Source: AP-15 sp963750195 (GTDB lineage: Bacteria; Pseudomonadota; Alphaproteobacteria; ATCC43930; CGMCC-115725). From it: DNA of 64,000 nt. The stretch lies in contig CAVVPS010000013.1 in the NCBI GenBank assembly GCA_963750195.1, positions 116,815-180,814 on the forward strand, read 5' to 3'. Positions within the stretch are counted from its first letter, which is position 1, and each line of letters opens with the position of its first letter. The notes under the pieces are model-generated. The model had not been told where the DNA came from, did no database searches, and saw only the letters and a program-made list of their open reading frames with translations. Shown here piece by piece: positions 7,195 through 17,079 of the stretch. The translations under genes were made by a program, and so were the position numbers.

Positions 7195-9570
7195 ATGAGC
7201 AGCGAGGACAAGAAACATCGTTCACATCTACCGATCCCCACTCCCGAGCGAACCGGGCCGATCACCTATGATGCGCGGGATCCGGACACCAAATTCGCGC
7301 CGATCGAGCAATTGCGCCCGCCCAAGGGGGCGCCCAATGTGCTGATCATCCTGATCGACGACGCCGGGTTCGGTTCATCGAGCGCCTTTGGCGGCCCCTG
7401 CCAGACACCGAACGCCGAAAAGCTGGCGGCCGCCGGGCTCAAGTACAACCGCTTCCACACCACCGCCCTCTGCTCGCCGACGCGGGCGGCGCTCCTGACC
7501 GGACGCAACCACCATTCCGCGGGCATGGGCGGCATCACCGAGATCGCCACCGGCGCGCCGGGGTACAGTTCGGTGCTGCCCAATACTATCTCGCCGCTCG
7601 CACGGACGCTGAAGCTCAACGGTTACTCCACGGCGCAGTTCGGTAAATGCCACGAAGTGCCGGTGTGGGAGACGAGCCCGGTCGGACCGTTCGACGCGTG
7701 GCCGACGGGCGGCGGCGGCTTCGAGTACTTCTACGGCTTCATTGGCGGCGAGGCGAACCAGTGGTACCCCACGCTGTATGAGGGCACCACGCCGATCGAG
7801 CCGAAAAAGACGCCCGAAGAGGGCTATCATTTCATGGAGGACATGACCGACAAGGCCATGGCCTGGGTCTCGCAGCAGAAGGCGCTGGCGCCCGACAAGC
7901 CCTTCTTCGTGTATTTCGCGCCCGGCGCGACCCACGCGCCTCACCACGTGCCCAAGGAATGGGCCGATAAATACAAAGGCAAGTTTGACGCTGGCTGGGA
8001 CAAGCTGCGCGAAGAGACGATCGCCCGACAAAAGGAGCTGGGGGTCATCCCGGCGGACTGTCAGCTCACAGCGCGCCATAACGAGATCCCGGCATGGGAC
8101 GACATGCCGGAGGCGCTGAAGCCCATCCTGCGCCGCCAGATGGAGGTCTATGCGGGCTTCCTGGAGTACACCGACCATCACGTCGGCCGTCTGCTCGATG
8201 GCCTCAAGAAGCTCAACATCCTCGATGACACGCTCGTCTATTACATCATCGGCGACAACGGCGCCTCGGCCGAGGGCACGCTGAACGGTGCCTACAACGA
8301 AATGGCCAACTTCAACGGCCTGGCGGCCTTGGAGACTCCGGAATTCCTGATGGCGCGGTACGACAAGCTCGGCGGACCGGAATCGTACAACCACTACGCC
8401 GTCGGCTGGGCGCATGCGATGAGCACCCCGTACCAGTGGACCAAGCAGGTTGCCTCGCACTGGGGCGGAACCCGCAATGGCACGATCGTGCACTGGCCCA
8501 ACGGCATCAAGTCCAAAGGCGAAATCCGCTCGCAGTTCCATCATGTCATCGACTTGGCACCCACGATCCTCGAGGCGGCGGGGTTGCCCGAGCCGGTCTC
8601 GGTCAACGGCGTACAACAGCGGCCGATCGAAGGTGTCAGCATGCTCTACTCGTTCGACGACGCCAGCGCTGCGGAACGGCGGGAGACGCAGTATTTCGAG
8701 ATGTTCGGCAACCGCGGCCTCTACCACAAGGGTTGGACCGCGGTGACAAAGCACGGGACACCATGGGTGCTCGTGGGTCGCAAGACCGTAGCGCTCGACG
8801 ACGACGTCTGGGAGCTCTACGACACCAGCAAGGACTGGAGCCAGGCCAATGACCTCGCCAAGCAGATGCCGGAGAAACTGCACGAGCTGCAGCGACTGTG
8901 GCTGATCGAGGCGACCCGCTACAACGTGTTGCCGATCGACGACCGAACAATCGAGAAGTTCAATCCGGACACTGCCGGTCGACCGGTGCTGATCAAGGGG
9001 AACACTCAGCTGCTGTTCGGCGGGATGGGACGCCTGTCGGAGAACTGCGTCCTGAACATCAAAAACAAATCCCACTCCGTCACCGCCGAGATCGAGGTCC
9101 CTGAGACGGGCGCCGAGGGTGTAATCATCTCCCAGGGTGCGAACATCGGCGGCTGGAGCCTCTACGCGAAAACCGGCAAGCTCAAATACTGCTACAATGT
9201 GGCGGGAGTGAACTACTACTACGTTGAAGCTACACGGGCTCTGCCGGTGGGCGAGCACCAGGTGCGCATGGAGTTTGCCTATTCCGGCGGAGGTCTCGGC
9301 AAGGGCGGCCAGGTGACACTGTATGTCGACGGCGAGAAAGTCGGCGAAGGCGCCATCCCGATGACGCAGGCGTTTGTCTTCTCCGCCGACGACGGCTGCG
9401 ATGTCGGCGAGGACAGCGGCGCCCCCGTGTCCCAGGACTACGGCTCGCGCGGCAATGCTTTTAACGGGACGGTCAAAGGGGTACAGCTCGCCATCGGCGA
9501 TGCGGCCGACAGCTCCGATCACCTCGTCTCGCCGGAGGATGCCATCCGCATCGCGATGGCACGGCAGTAG
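7195..9570 (+). CDS. Arylsulfatase (type I sulfatase)
   Basis: The 791-residue protein hydrolyses sulfate (or similar) esters. Seen: the metal-binding pair in IILIDDAGFG (residues 55-56), the signature CSPTRAALLTGR at 93-104 whose Cys would be oxidised to formylglycine, GKCHEVP, and the later metal site GDNGAS. The C-terminal ~190 residues form a beta-sandwich-like domain typical of long arylsulfatases. I chose ATG 7195 because AGGACAAGG precedes it and the 32 codons upstream have no domain. No signal peptide is visible. The substrate is unknown. A hairpin follows the stop at once. Confidence 0.93.
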   Translation: MSSEDKKHRSHLPIPTPERTGPITYDARDPDTKFAPIEQLRPPKGAPNVLIILIDDAGFGSSSAFGGPCQTPNAEKLAAAGLKYNRFHTTALCSPTRAALLTGRNHHSAGMGGITEIATGAPGYSSVLPNTISPLARTLKLNGYSTAQFGKCHEVPVWETSPVGPFDAWPTGGGGFEYFYGFIGGEANQWYPTLYEGTTPIEPKKTPEEGYHFMEDMTDKAMAWVSQQKALAPDKPFFVYFAPGATHAPHHVPKEWADKYKGKFDAGWDKLREETIARQKELGVIPADCQLTARHNEIPAWDDMPEALKPILRRQMEVYAGFLEYTDHHVGRLLDGLKKLNILDDTLVYYIIGDNGASAEGTLNGAYNEMANFNGLAALETPEFLMARYDKLGGPESYNHYAVGWAHAMSTPYQWTKQVASHWGGTRNGTIVHWPNGIKSKGEIRSQFHHVIDLAPTILEAAGLPEPVSVNGVQQRPIEGVSMLYSFDDASAAERRETQYFEMFGNRGLYHKGWTAVTKHGTPWVLVGRKTVALDDDVWELYDTSKDWSQANDLAKQMPEKLHELQRLWLIEATRYNVLPIDDRTIEKFNPDTAGRPVLIKGNTQLLFGGMGRLSENCVLNIKNKSHSVTAEIEVPETGAEGVIISQGANIGGWSLYAKTGKLKYCYNVAGVNYYYVEATRALPVGEHQVRMEFAYSGGGLGKGGQVTLYVDGEKVGEGAIPMTQAFVFSADDGCDVGEDSGAPVSQDYGSRGNAFNGTVKGVQLAIGDAADSSDHLVSPEDAIRIAMARQ

Positions 9571-9571
9571 G

Positions 9572-9598
9572 GACTGGGGTGGAGCCCAGTCTTCCCTT
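9572..9598. terminator. Possible bidirectional terminator
   Basis: A perfect 7-bp stem GACTGGG/CCCAGTC (9572-9578, 9585-9591) with a six-base loop is followed by a pyrimidine-rich TTCCCTT. It lies between the convergent sulfatase and membrane-protein genes. Confidence 0.5.
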
Positions 9599-10130
9599 AC
9601 CTCGGCGCCATCGGCTCGCGCTCGACAAAGAACATCCTCGTCAGCCTGCCTTCGCCGAGCGCCTCGCCGAGGACGCGGAAAGCGAAATAGGGGATGAGCA
9701 CGAGCAGCATAATGAGATAGCCGGCGAGGGTTTCCTCCAGCCGGGGGCCAAAGAGTTCGCCAAGCGAAGCAGCAATCGACCGGTGGTGGAACAGGCCGAC
9801 GACGGCTTCCTCGATGATGGTCAAGATTATCAGCAGCACCAGGAAGGCGCACGCCCTATGCAGCGTCGGCCAGATAAGCGGGCTAGTGGTGCCGCGCTCG
9901 CCGATCTTCATTGCACGGCCGACCAGCATGAATTTGGCCAGCAGCATGGCTTTGACGATGGCGATGCCCCAGGGGGCGAAATCGATGCCCTCTGTATGCA
10001 GCACGGCGGTCTTCATCATGATCACTGCGCCGATAGTGATGTAGAGGTAGACGGCAAGGATCGCGAACTCCTTGAGCTCGTGAGTGGCGCGTTGGGGCAG
10101 CGTCGCTTTCGCGTTGGTCTCGGTTACCAC
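9597..10130 (-). CDS. Conserved membrane protein, four predicted helices
   Basis: This 177-residue protein has hydrophobic stretches at about 22-40, 55-70, 92-112 and 134-153, with charged loops between. I recognise no enzymatic motif. HHRSI and a Glu-rich loop lie between helices 3 and 4. It is convergent with the sulfatase gene, so they are not one operon. The function is unknown. Confidence 0.7.
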   Translation of the reverse strand: MVTETNAKATLPQRATHELKEFAILAVYLYITIGAVIMMKTAVLHTEGIDFAPWGIAIVKAMLLAKFMLVGRAMKIGERGTTSPLIWPTLHRACAFLVLLIILTIIEEAVVGLFHHRSIAASLGELFGPRLEETLAGYLIMLLVLIPYFAFRVLGEALGEGRLTRMFFVEREPMAPR

Positions 10131-10210
10131 GATGATCTCCTGTCGCGTCGTGCTTTGTCACCGGCGGTGGGTTCCGCTTCCCGGTCAGGGCATCGGGTGA
10201 TCTGAGCGTC

Positions 10211-10300
10211 TTATATTTCTCCGCCGCTGTTGACCCACGCGCGGGTAAGGAAGACCGCCACGACCGAGCCAAGTAGAGGACAGCGGAGGATATTCCGATC
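10211..10300 (-). pseudogene. Relic of the membrane-protein paralogue found at 13591
   Basis: The minus strand reads AVLYLA, then after a frame change VVAVFLTRAWVNSGGEI and a stop. This resembles VVLHTVVAIFLACAWVNNS at the end of the protein at 13591-13986, and the DNA match continues a few bases past the stop. Only the last ~30 codons remain. Confidence 0.55.
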
Positions 10301-10635
10301 CCGCCCGCAATTCCATCGTTCGGCTGTGCACCACATCGTTCAGGAGCCATTCAAACCGGCCAAATGAGTGACCGCTTGCCACCAGAACTCCGCGGTTCAC
10401 GGCGGTGATCCCGACCGGCGACCTTGGGGACGCACACCGGATACGCTCGATGTTCGGCTCAAGTCGACCCTGAAGAGCCATTCCTGGGCCACGCAAGCGA
10501 AGGGTCGAATCGGCAGAGAGCGGAGGTTTGCACGGGATCCATCCTGAGCTGAGTTGTGATTCCGAGCGTCGTGACGCAATCTCCGGCGAAACCGTGCGGC
10601 GAACCGGCATTCATCATTTGACGTCGAGGACGAGC

Positions 10636-10884
10636 ATGAGAAACCAATTTGACTTGCACTTGCTGGGGAATTTCGCGGTACGTGGGGGCTTGATCGCCTT
10701 GGGAATGTTCCTCTCCGGATGCAGCGCGCCCAATCCCAACACCGCGGCCGGGCAGTCCGAGATCGCCGGGCAGAAATGTGCGGTCTGCAGGGCACAAAAC
10801 CCGGGAGACATCGGCGCGTGCTATGCGATCTGCATGCAGCGCATCGAGGACCAGGGGGCATATCTGAAGTCGACCGGTCACTGA
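10636..10884 (+). CDS. Small Cys-containing lipoprotein
   Basis: This 82-residue product has signal sequence MRNQFDLHLLGNFAVRGGLI and lipobox FLSGCS (Cys29), so it should be a lipoprotein. The mature part holds four further Cys (CAVC, then ACYAIC), possibly paired by disulfides. Its N-terminal half is duplicated at 1878-2003. ATG 10636 was chosen because the conserved block starts there; the longer upstream frame differs between paralogues. The function is unknown. It is followed by other exported proteins on the same strand. Confidence 0.75.
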   Translation: MRNQFDLHLLGNFAVRGGLIALGMFLSGCSAPNPNTAAGQSEIAGQKCAVCRAQNPGDIGACYAICMQRIEDQGAYLKSTGH

Positions 10885-10928
10885 TAACTCTCTTTGGCAA
10901 CCAGAACACCTGCAATATTCGGGAAACC

Positions 10929-11573
10929 ATGATACCACCTAATCACTACGCTTGGCGGCTGCTTGCAGTTGCCGCGTTGCTCTGCATACCGGTGTTGGCA
11001 AGCGCGCAAGCGCCGACGGCGCCCGCGAGCTCCACGCCGCCGCCGGGGAAGGCGTCGGTCAAAGTCGACATGGTGCCCTCGCTGATCGTCATGAATGCGC
11101 GTGGCGCCAGCCTGCAAGGCCAGATGCTGACACTGGCCGGGGTCAGTCCCAACTCGATCGTTTTTGCCGACCGGCCGGTCAGATCGGCCGGTCATCTGCT
11201 GACCCGGCATCTGCTGGAGGAATGGACCCTCGGCAGCTTTGCCAAGCACCCACCAAACGCCACGGTGTCGGTGCTGAGCAAGGACGGCGCGTCGGTTCGC
11301 GACGCCGTCGTCGAGCTGCGCGGTCCGCATCTCGATGGCGACCGATTGACTTTCAACGTCCGCGTGCTCGAAGGCGATCTTGCCGGCGCCGACGGCCCGG
11401 CCTCTGTTTTTGTCGACATTATCGGCATGCCAATGACGCCGTTGTCGTTTGCCGGGGTCGCCCGGCGCACGGCGCGACGCGCGTATTGGTACGGCGCCGC
11501 GGCGCCGCCGCCTTACGGGTATCCGGGCTATTACCCGCCGCCCTATCCCTATCCTTATCCATATCCTCCCTGA
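10929..11573 (+). CDS. Exported protein with Pro/Tyr-rich tail
   Basis: The 214-residue protein has a Sec signal peptide (MIPPNHYAWRLLAVAALLCI, cleavage near ASAQA), a central beta-rich region including SPNSIVFADRPVRSAGHL and ATVSVLSKDGASVRDAVVEL, and a C-terminus of repeated PYPYP preceded by a Gly/Tyr-rich stretch. Similar small secreted proteins occur in rhizobia without known function. It lies 44 bases after the lipoprotein and 46 bases before the next gene, so they probably form a transcription unit. Confidence 0.75.
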   Translation: MIPPNHYAWRLLAVAALLCIPVLASAQAPTAPASSTPPPGKASVKVDMVPSLIVMNARGASLQGQMLTLAGVSPNSIVFADRPVRSAGHLLTRHLLEEWTLGSFAKHPPNATVSVLSKDGASVRDAVVELRGPHLDGDRLTFNVRVLEGDLAGADGPASVFVDIIGMPMTPLSFAGVARRTARRAYWYGAAAPPPYGYPGYYPPPYPYPYPYPP

Positions 11574-11619
11574 CGGTCGTGGAGACCCTGATCCTGTCGT
11601 CCGTTAACGGAGGAATAGA

Positions 11620-12509
11620 ATGCGGCGTACCCGAAATTTCATCCTGACGGTGCTTGCGGTTTTATTTGCGGCGATCGGGACGGCGGCAAGTCCGGCATGG
11701 GCCCAGCAATATCCGGCATCGAGCGGACCGGCGGTCCCGCCGCCGTCTTCGCCGGCCACGGCCGAGCCACCGCCGCTCGCCCCGGCGCAGGCGCCGCCCC
11801 CGCCATCGTTCCTCAGCGGGTTGCAGCTGATCGCTTACCCCTATTTTTGGCTGGCGGGCCTCAACATGGCGATCACGACGCCGCTCGCGCGCGCGCCGCA
11901 AGTCAATATCAGCGCCGGCGCCGGCGAGATCATCAGCGACATCAATTATATGCCGTTTATGGGTGGCGCCGAATTGCGCTACGGGCCGTTTGGCATCCTC
12001 GCCGACGGGCTGCACATCCCGCTGGGCGTCCCGATCACGACCCCGCAATAGCTTCTTCTCGGGCGGCAGCAGTGCGGTCGTGCTGAACGTCGCGACCGGC
12101 GATTTTTTGTATCGCCTCTTCGAGCGGCCGGGGCAGACGATCGACGGTGGTCTCGGCTTTCGCTGGTGGGGCGCGTCGGCCGACACGACCTTGTCGGCAG
12201 GGGGCCGCTGCCAACGGTCAGAGCGTCAGCAAGTTGGGAAGCTGGGCCGATCCGCTGATCGCCGCCCGCTATCATGTCGATTTCGGCCACGGGTTTGGGC
12301 TGACCGCCTATGGCGATGTCGGCGGTTTCGGGATCGCCGCGCATTCCGACTGGCAGATCTCCGGCATGCTCGACTATGTCTGGAGCCCATCGCTCTCGTT
12401 TCGCGTCGGCTACCGCAGCCTCAACGTCAATTACCAGGCGAGCGGCAAGCCTCTCGGCTACAACCTGCACCTGAAGGGGCCGCTGCTGGGCTTGACGATG
12501 CGCTTCTGA
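11620..12509 (+). pseudogene. Outer-membrane beta-barrel protein, two frameshifts
   Basis: A signal peptide (FILTVLAVLFAAIGTAASPAWA) and a Pro-rich linker are followed by barrel-like sequence with alternating hydrophobics: LQLIAYPYFWLAGLNMAITT, FMGGAELRYGPFGILADG, DGGLGFRWWGASADT, MLDYVWSPSLSFRVGYRSLN, ending LLGLTMRF with the C-terminal Phe expected of an outer-membrane protein. The frame is continued by two one-base insertions, one near 12045 (C run before CGCAATAG) and one near 12203 (G run). Corrected, the protein is about 295 residues. Either a recent pseudogene or a sequence error. Confidence 0.75.
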
Positions 12510-12703
12510 TGTCGTGATCGCGGGATTTAGGGCGTCGTCCGATGCAAGCAACTCCGCTACCGGCCGGCGGCGTTACCCGCAGGCGATCGAGACCCGCACC
12601 TGTCACATCGGCTTTCGCTGCGTCATCCGCGACGAGACAGCGTCTGTTGGCAAGCGCAGCCCGCGTACCAACGTCGCGTTCGACCAGGGGAACAGAGGGA
12701 GCG

Positions 12704-13589
12704 ATGGCTATGTGGTCAAGACTTTGTTCCGCGAGAACGCGGCTGACCGGCGCAGGGTTGACCGTTGCGCTCATGTTGATAGCGGGCATGTGATGCGGGC
12801 GCCCCCTCGATGGCGCAGGAGGGCTTCAGCGAGGATTTGGGGGTCGTCCGAGCATGCGCTGGCGACGTCTGGAGTCTCTGCTCGGACGTGCTGCCCGATG
12901 TCGGACGCATCAAGAGCTGTGTACAGAACAAGATGGGCCAGCTTTCCAAAGGTTGCCTCGATAAGCTCCTCGACGCGATGGCCGGCGCGCAATTCAAGGT
13001 CTGCAAGGATCAGACTTACGCGCTTTGCGCCGCGGCGCGCTGCAATGTGTTCGACGGCGTCGCTTACTGCCAGTGCGACGTGAAGCACGGCGACAGCATC
13101 AGCCTGCCGTTTCCGATGGGCAAGGATGAGGACGTCTGTTCGATCAACGCCGCGGGCGCAGCCAACAAATACATGGTCAGCACCTACAGCCTGCCTGAGT
13201 CGATCGCCTCTCCGCAGGGAGGCGGCGCGGTCTATACCTGCCAGGGCGAGGAGGGCGGCGCGTACGCTCAGTGCGACGGCGGACTGTGCTTCAGAAGCAC
13301 CGGGGAGACGACGTTCCCGGGCTTCGACAAACCGGTGCCGAAAGGACAGATCATCTGTTCCTGCCCAATCACGAAGGCCACTGGCTCCAGGCCCAACAGC
13401 TATCAGATCCTCGGGCCTTACCCATGCGACAATTCCTTCTTTAAATATTGCAAAGGCGCCACCGCGAATGGCAAAACGGGTTCGACAATCTATGTCGGCG
13501 CCCCGGTAGGCACGGCTGCTGCTCTGGCCGCCCAGCTCAACGGAAAGGTCCCGCCTCTCAACCAGTGCTCGACGCCGGCCGCAAACTGA
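12704..13589 (+). pseudogene. Exported Cys-rich protein, one frameshift
   Basis: ATG 12704 after AGAGGGAG gives a signal peptide (MAMWSRLCSARTRLTGAGLT, VALMLIAGM). One extra base near 12793 breaks the frame, which continues as DAGAPSMAQEGF and an open 259-residue frame from 12810. The N-terminal mature part (VRACAGDVWSLCSDVLP, CVQNKMGQLSKGCLDKL) fits the cysteine-rich repeat seen in GLG1-like proteins. The remainder has many Cys (CSIN, CQGEEGG, CSCPITK). It is probably periplasmic. The function is unknown. Confidence 0.7.
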
Positions 13590-13590
13590 C

Positions 13591-13986
13591 GTGAACCGGT
13601 ACGTAACGATATCGATAGCGCTCGCAGCCGCAATCGAAGCGGGGACCGGGCTCGTCTTGGTCAGTTTCCCATCCCTGTTCGCTCGGTTGCTCCTGGGGGT
13701 CGAGCTCTCCGAACCCGGGCAGATCGTCGGCCGGCTCGCCGGATTCGCCCTCCTCGCTTTGGTGTTGGCCTGCTGGCCTCGCAGAGGGATCGAAGGCGCA
13801 GCCGCTTCGTCGCTTCGAGCGCTGCTGGTCTTTAGCGTGCTGGTTGCGCTCTATCTCGTTTATCTGGGGATCGGCACTGGTTTTGTGGGGCCCCTGCTCT
13901 GGCCCGCGGTTGTCCTACATACCGTCGTGGCGATCTTTCTTGCTTGCGCGTGGGTCAACAATTCACGAGGCGCGAAAGAAACATAA
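13591..13986 (+). CDS. Small membrane protein, four predicted helices
   Basis: The 131-residue protein starts at GTG one base after the stop of the Cys-rich gene. Four hydrophobic segments (about 7-30, 46-63, 77-96, 104-123) fill nearly the whole chain. I see no known motif. A decayed paralogue of the last 30 codons lies at 10211-10300. The tight spacing suggests cotranscription with the ABC-type membrane protein that follows. Confidence 0.7.
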   Translation: MNRYVTISIALAAAIEAGTGLVLVSFPSLFARLLLGVELSEPGQIVGRLAGFALLALVLACWPRRGIEGAAASSLRALLVFSVLVALYLVYLGIGTGFVGPLLWPAVVLHTVVAIFLACAWVNNSRGAKET

Positions 13987-14005
13987 GATCCTTAGGGAGG
14001 CCGTC

Positions 14006-14947
14006 GTGCGCGAATTATACAAGTTCGTCTGGCGGGCATCGGCGTCGCAACAGATTGTCCTGATCATCTTAGCGATCATTGCCGCTGTGCTTGCGACAGC
14101 GCCCCTCGAATTACAGCGTCATATTATAAATACCCTCGCCGGCCATGAGAAAGCCGAGAGGTTGGGATGGCTGTGCGGCGCGTATCTGATCGCGGCACTA
14201 ACCATCGGCAGCCTCAAATATTTCGTGAATATCAAAAGCGCCGGCCTTGGAGAATCCACAATTCGTTCCCTGCGTGAGGACGTTCTCTCCGCGTCGTCTA
14301 TCAATCCAGATGAAGCGGCGGGCGAAACCAGAAAGGCCAAATCAGGGGCATTAGTTACGACGATTTCGAGCCAGGCGGAGGCGGTCGGGAAATTCGTCGG
14401 GGACTGCATTTCGACCCCGATAGTACAGGTGGGTACTCTGCTTAGCGTGTTGAGTTATATGCTGTATACCGAGCCTCGTCTCGGGGTGGTTGTCTTGCTC
14501 ATCTCCGTTCCGCAAGTCTTGCTCGTCCCGATGATCCAGCGCCGCATAAATTTTTACGTTAGGGAGCGGTCGCGCACATTGCTGCACGCCGGTGACTTGA
14601 TGGTTGACGCCGAGCGGGGCCGCGGAGCATCCGTCAGTTCTCTCGGTAGCGAGATCGGCAGAGCATTCGAAACGATCTATCTTGCCCGTCTGCACGTATT
14701 TAAGCTGAAATTCGGATTGAAATTTCTAGTCAGCGGGCTGCAATCCTTGGCTGTCTTTGTCCTGCTGTTTGCCGGTGGGATCATGGTGCTCAACGGAAAA
14801 ACCGAAATCGGGATCGTGGTCGCCTTCATCAGCGGGCTCGATCGCGTCCTCGACCCGTGGCGAGAGATGATCGCATTCGTGCGATCCACCTCCGCTGCGA
14901 AAATCCAATTCGACCTGATCGAGAGCACCTTGGGCAGGAAAATCTGA
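14006..14947 (+). CDS. ABC-transporter-like transmembrane domain without ATPase
   Basis: This 313-residue protein resembles the type 1 ABC exporter membrane domain: helices at about 20-37, 57-73, 140-180 and 240-285, and a cytosolic stretch SRTLLHAGDLMVDAERGRGA. It ends at DLIESTLGRKI, exactly where a full exporter would continue into the nucleotide-binding domain. No Walker motifs occur in it or just downstream. GTG 14006 was chosen for the strong site TTAGGGAGG. Either it works with an ATPase elsewhere or has a non-transport role, or the gene is truncated. Confidence 0.7.
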   Translation: MRELYKFVWRASASQQIVLIILAIIAAVLATAPLELQRHIINTLAGHEKAERLGWLCGAYLIAALTIGSLKYFVNIKSAGLGESTIRSLREDVLSASSINPDEAAGETRKAKSGALVTTISSQAEAVGKFVGDCISTPIVQVGTLLSVLSYMLYTEPRLGVVVLLISVPQVLLVPMIQRRINFYVRERSRTLLHAGDLMVDAERGRGASVSSLGSEIGRAFETIYLARLHVFKLKFGLKFLVSGLQSLAVFVLLFAGGIMVLNGKTEIGIVVAFISGLDRVLDPWREMIAFVRSTSAAKIQFDLIESTLGRKI

Positions 14948-15221
14948 AATTCGCCTCGGCCAGCCAGATGGGCCGGTTCGATGGTGCTACGGACGCAATG
15001 CGCGATTTATTGTTGCTCAAGCCGCCCGAAGGGCCGATCGTGGCCTTACAACTACCGGGAATCCGAGGAATCTCAGGTTAAGAAGCGCTCTTCCGACGGG
15101 TGATGGGATCTACCGTATGGGGAACTACGCTTGGGCCTCCAGGGACCCGGTCGGCGAGGCGAATCGAAGCTTAAACAATCAGCCGGCAGCTCCGCCGCAA
15201 CCGCACTCGGGGAGAACGTTG

Positions 15222-16264
15222 ATGAAGGTTTCGATGCTGATACGCGCTGCCGCCATTGCCGGACCAGCCCTGTTTGCCTGTGCGCGACCTGCACCCGCCC
15301 AGGTTTGCACGGCCGGCAATCTCAATTCTGTGCCTTTTGTGACGACGCCTTATGCGCCGGCAACCAACGCGACCCCGATAGCTCAGACGCGACCTGTCAA
15401 CAACGACGTTCAGATGGATTTAGCGGCGGCTTTTGCAGCCGCTGGCCCCAGCTTTCAAAGCGCGCTCTGCGGCCTGGATGGCATATTTATCGATCCCACC
15501 GGCTGCCAGGACCCGGGTTCGGGCAACCCCTACGACCCAAACACGTGCAACCTCGGTGGCGCGCTGATTGCCGGATATTCGTGGGGACTTCGAACATATC
15601 CGCCGAATCCTCTCACAAAGAGGTATATCGGGTTATCGCTCGCTCTGTGGAACAACAACAATCGGCTAACTCCGACCTACCACTGGCAGTGCCAGCCCTC
15701 GCATGTGTGCTCGCCACCATTCTCTTTGTTTTATAAGGCCTTTCTTGACGCTGTCGCACACGTACCTGCCCCAAACTCGCCTTATGGCTCGTTTTCGGTT
15801 ACGGTGACTCCGAACTCATTCGCGGCGAATCCCACGATGAGTGTGCTCGCGGTGTTGGCGCATGAGTTTGGGCATGTCTACTGGTTTGACAGCTTCGTTT
15901 CTAATGCTGGCGGCTCCTTCGCCAATACCTTCTGTGGTGGCATCTTCTACCCGGGGGGAATTGGGGAACGAGCCCAGTGAATGTGCCAAACTCCGGCGGC
16001 CACCGATTTGTCTTCTTTGGCGACACTTCGACTTACTCCGGGTCCCACGTGCCGGGGCTGCCAGGCACTTTGCACAGCATATACAGCAGCGGAAATTGGG
16101 CGAGCGCGCTCGCCGCGTTTTCTCCGGATGAGGATTTTGTCGAAACCTTCGAATTGAGAGTGCTCTTGAAAGCAGGATTGACCGGTTTGCAAATCAACAC
16201 GGATTCTATCGTACCTGTTCCTAACGGATCGTGGCTGGCGTGGAAGATCGGCTGCTTCCATTAG
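15222..16264 (+). pseudogene. Secreted HExxH metalloprotease-like protein, one frameshift
   Basis: A signal peptide (MKVSMLIRAAAIAGPALFAC, then APAQ) leads to a Cys-containing domain and the zinc motif in VLAHEFGHVYWFD (HEFGH). The frame stops at 15980, but the next frame continues as NWGTSPVNVPNSGGHRF to 16264 with DEDFVETFELRVLLKAG, which could supply the third zinc ligand. One base missing from the G run near 15957 explains the break. Corrected length is about 347 residues. The protease family was not identified. Either a mutated gene or a sequence error. Confidence 0.7.
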
Positions 16265-16549
16265 TTACAATAAGCGGCGCTGCCGTCCGCGTGTCGAATG
16301 TGATTTTCTTGAGCGGCGCGGTGATAGCCAGAGTCGTAAATCTGAAGGACCCGTCGCGAGAGGGTAGCCTTCATATGTGGATATCGGGTATCGCGGCTCA
16401 AAACCCACCGAGAATCCGGGAATGTCGGTTAAGAGGCTTCTATAGAGGGCGATCATATCCCTTGGGCGATCTCATCCGCAAAGCTAAGGTGTGCAGGACC
16501 CGGCGGGTTCGCCAGCGGGTCGTCGCCTAATGCATAAAGGGAGGATTGA

Positions 16550-17041
16550 ATGCATCCAATAAAGCAATCCGTGGTGATCGGGTTTTCTGTCTTTGCGCTG
16601 TCCGCGTGTGCCTATTCTGATACATGGTTGGGGGCGACGCCTGGGATGAGCCACATGGCAGGGTCAGCCAATAATACAACGAACGCCTTCGACGGGACAT
16701 ACACCGGCATTTCTACAAATAACCGCAGTAAGGGAAACACTCTGGCGACTACAGGAGCAAGCGCTACGTTAAAATGCCAAAATTTCGACCAGCCACCGAC
16801 GTTGACTGTCACCAATGGCCTCGCGCAATTCGAAGCGCTCGGCGTCACATTCTCAGGATATGTAACGCCGCAAGGTCAATTGAGGATGCACAGCGGCTAT
16901 GGCGCAACGGTGACTGGGCAGATCAACCCGGCGCCGATCGACGAAGATTTTGACGGGCAGTTCGACGCCCAAACCCACGTACTGAACGCCCAGATGATCG
17001 GGGCCTGCGTTTATAAAGTAAGCTGGCAAAGGACCGCGTAG
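16550..17041 (+). CDS. Small lipoprotein
   Basis: The 163-residue protein has signal sequence MHPIKQSVVIGFSVFALSAC with lipobox LSAC (Cys20). The mature chain is rich in Thr, Asn and Gly with beta-strand character (FDGTYTGISTNN, LRMHSGYGATVTGQI) and one Cys pair candidate. AGGGAGGA precedes the ATG. The function is unknown; homologous small lipoproteins are common in bradyrhizobia. Confidence 0.75.
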   Translation: MHPIKQSVVIGFSVFALSACAYSDTWLGATPGMSHMAGSANNTTNAFDGTYTGISTNNRSKGNTLATTGASATLKCQNFDQPPTLTVTNGLAQFEALGVTFSGYVTPQGQLRMHSGYGATVTGQINPAPIDEDFDGQFDAQTHVLNAQMIGACVYKVSWQRTA

Positions 17042-17079
17042 TCTTTCCCCGGATCGGGGCACGGGCTCCTCGTCAACAA

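Noticed and set aside
7375..9852. 825-residue minus-strand frame
   Set aside because: Antisense to the sulfatase, which has the full sulfatase signature.
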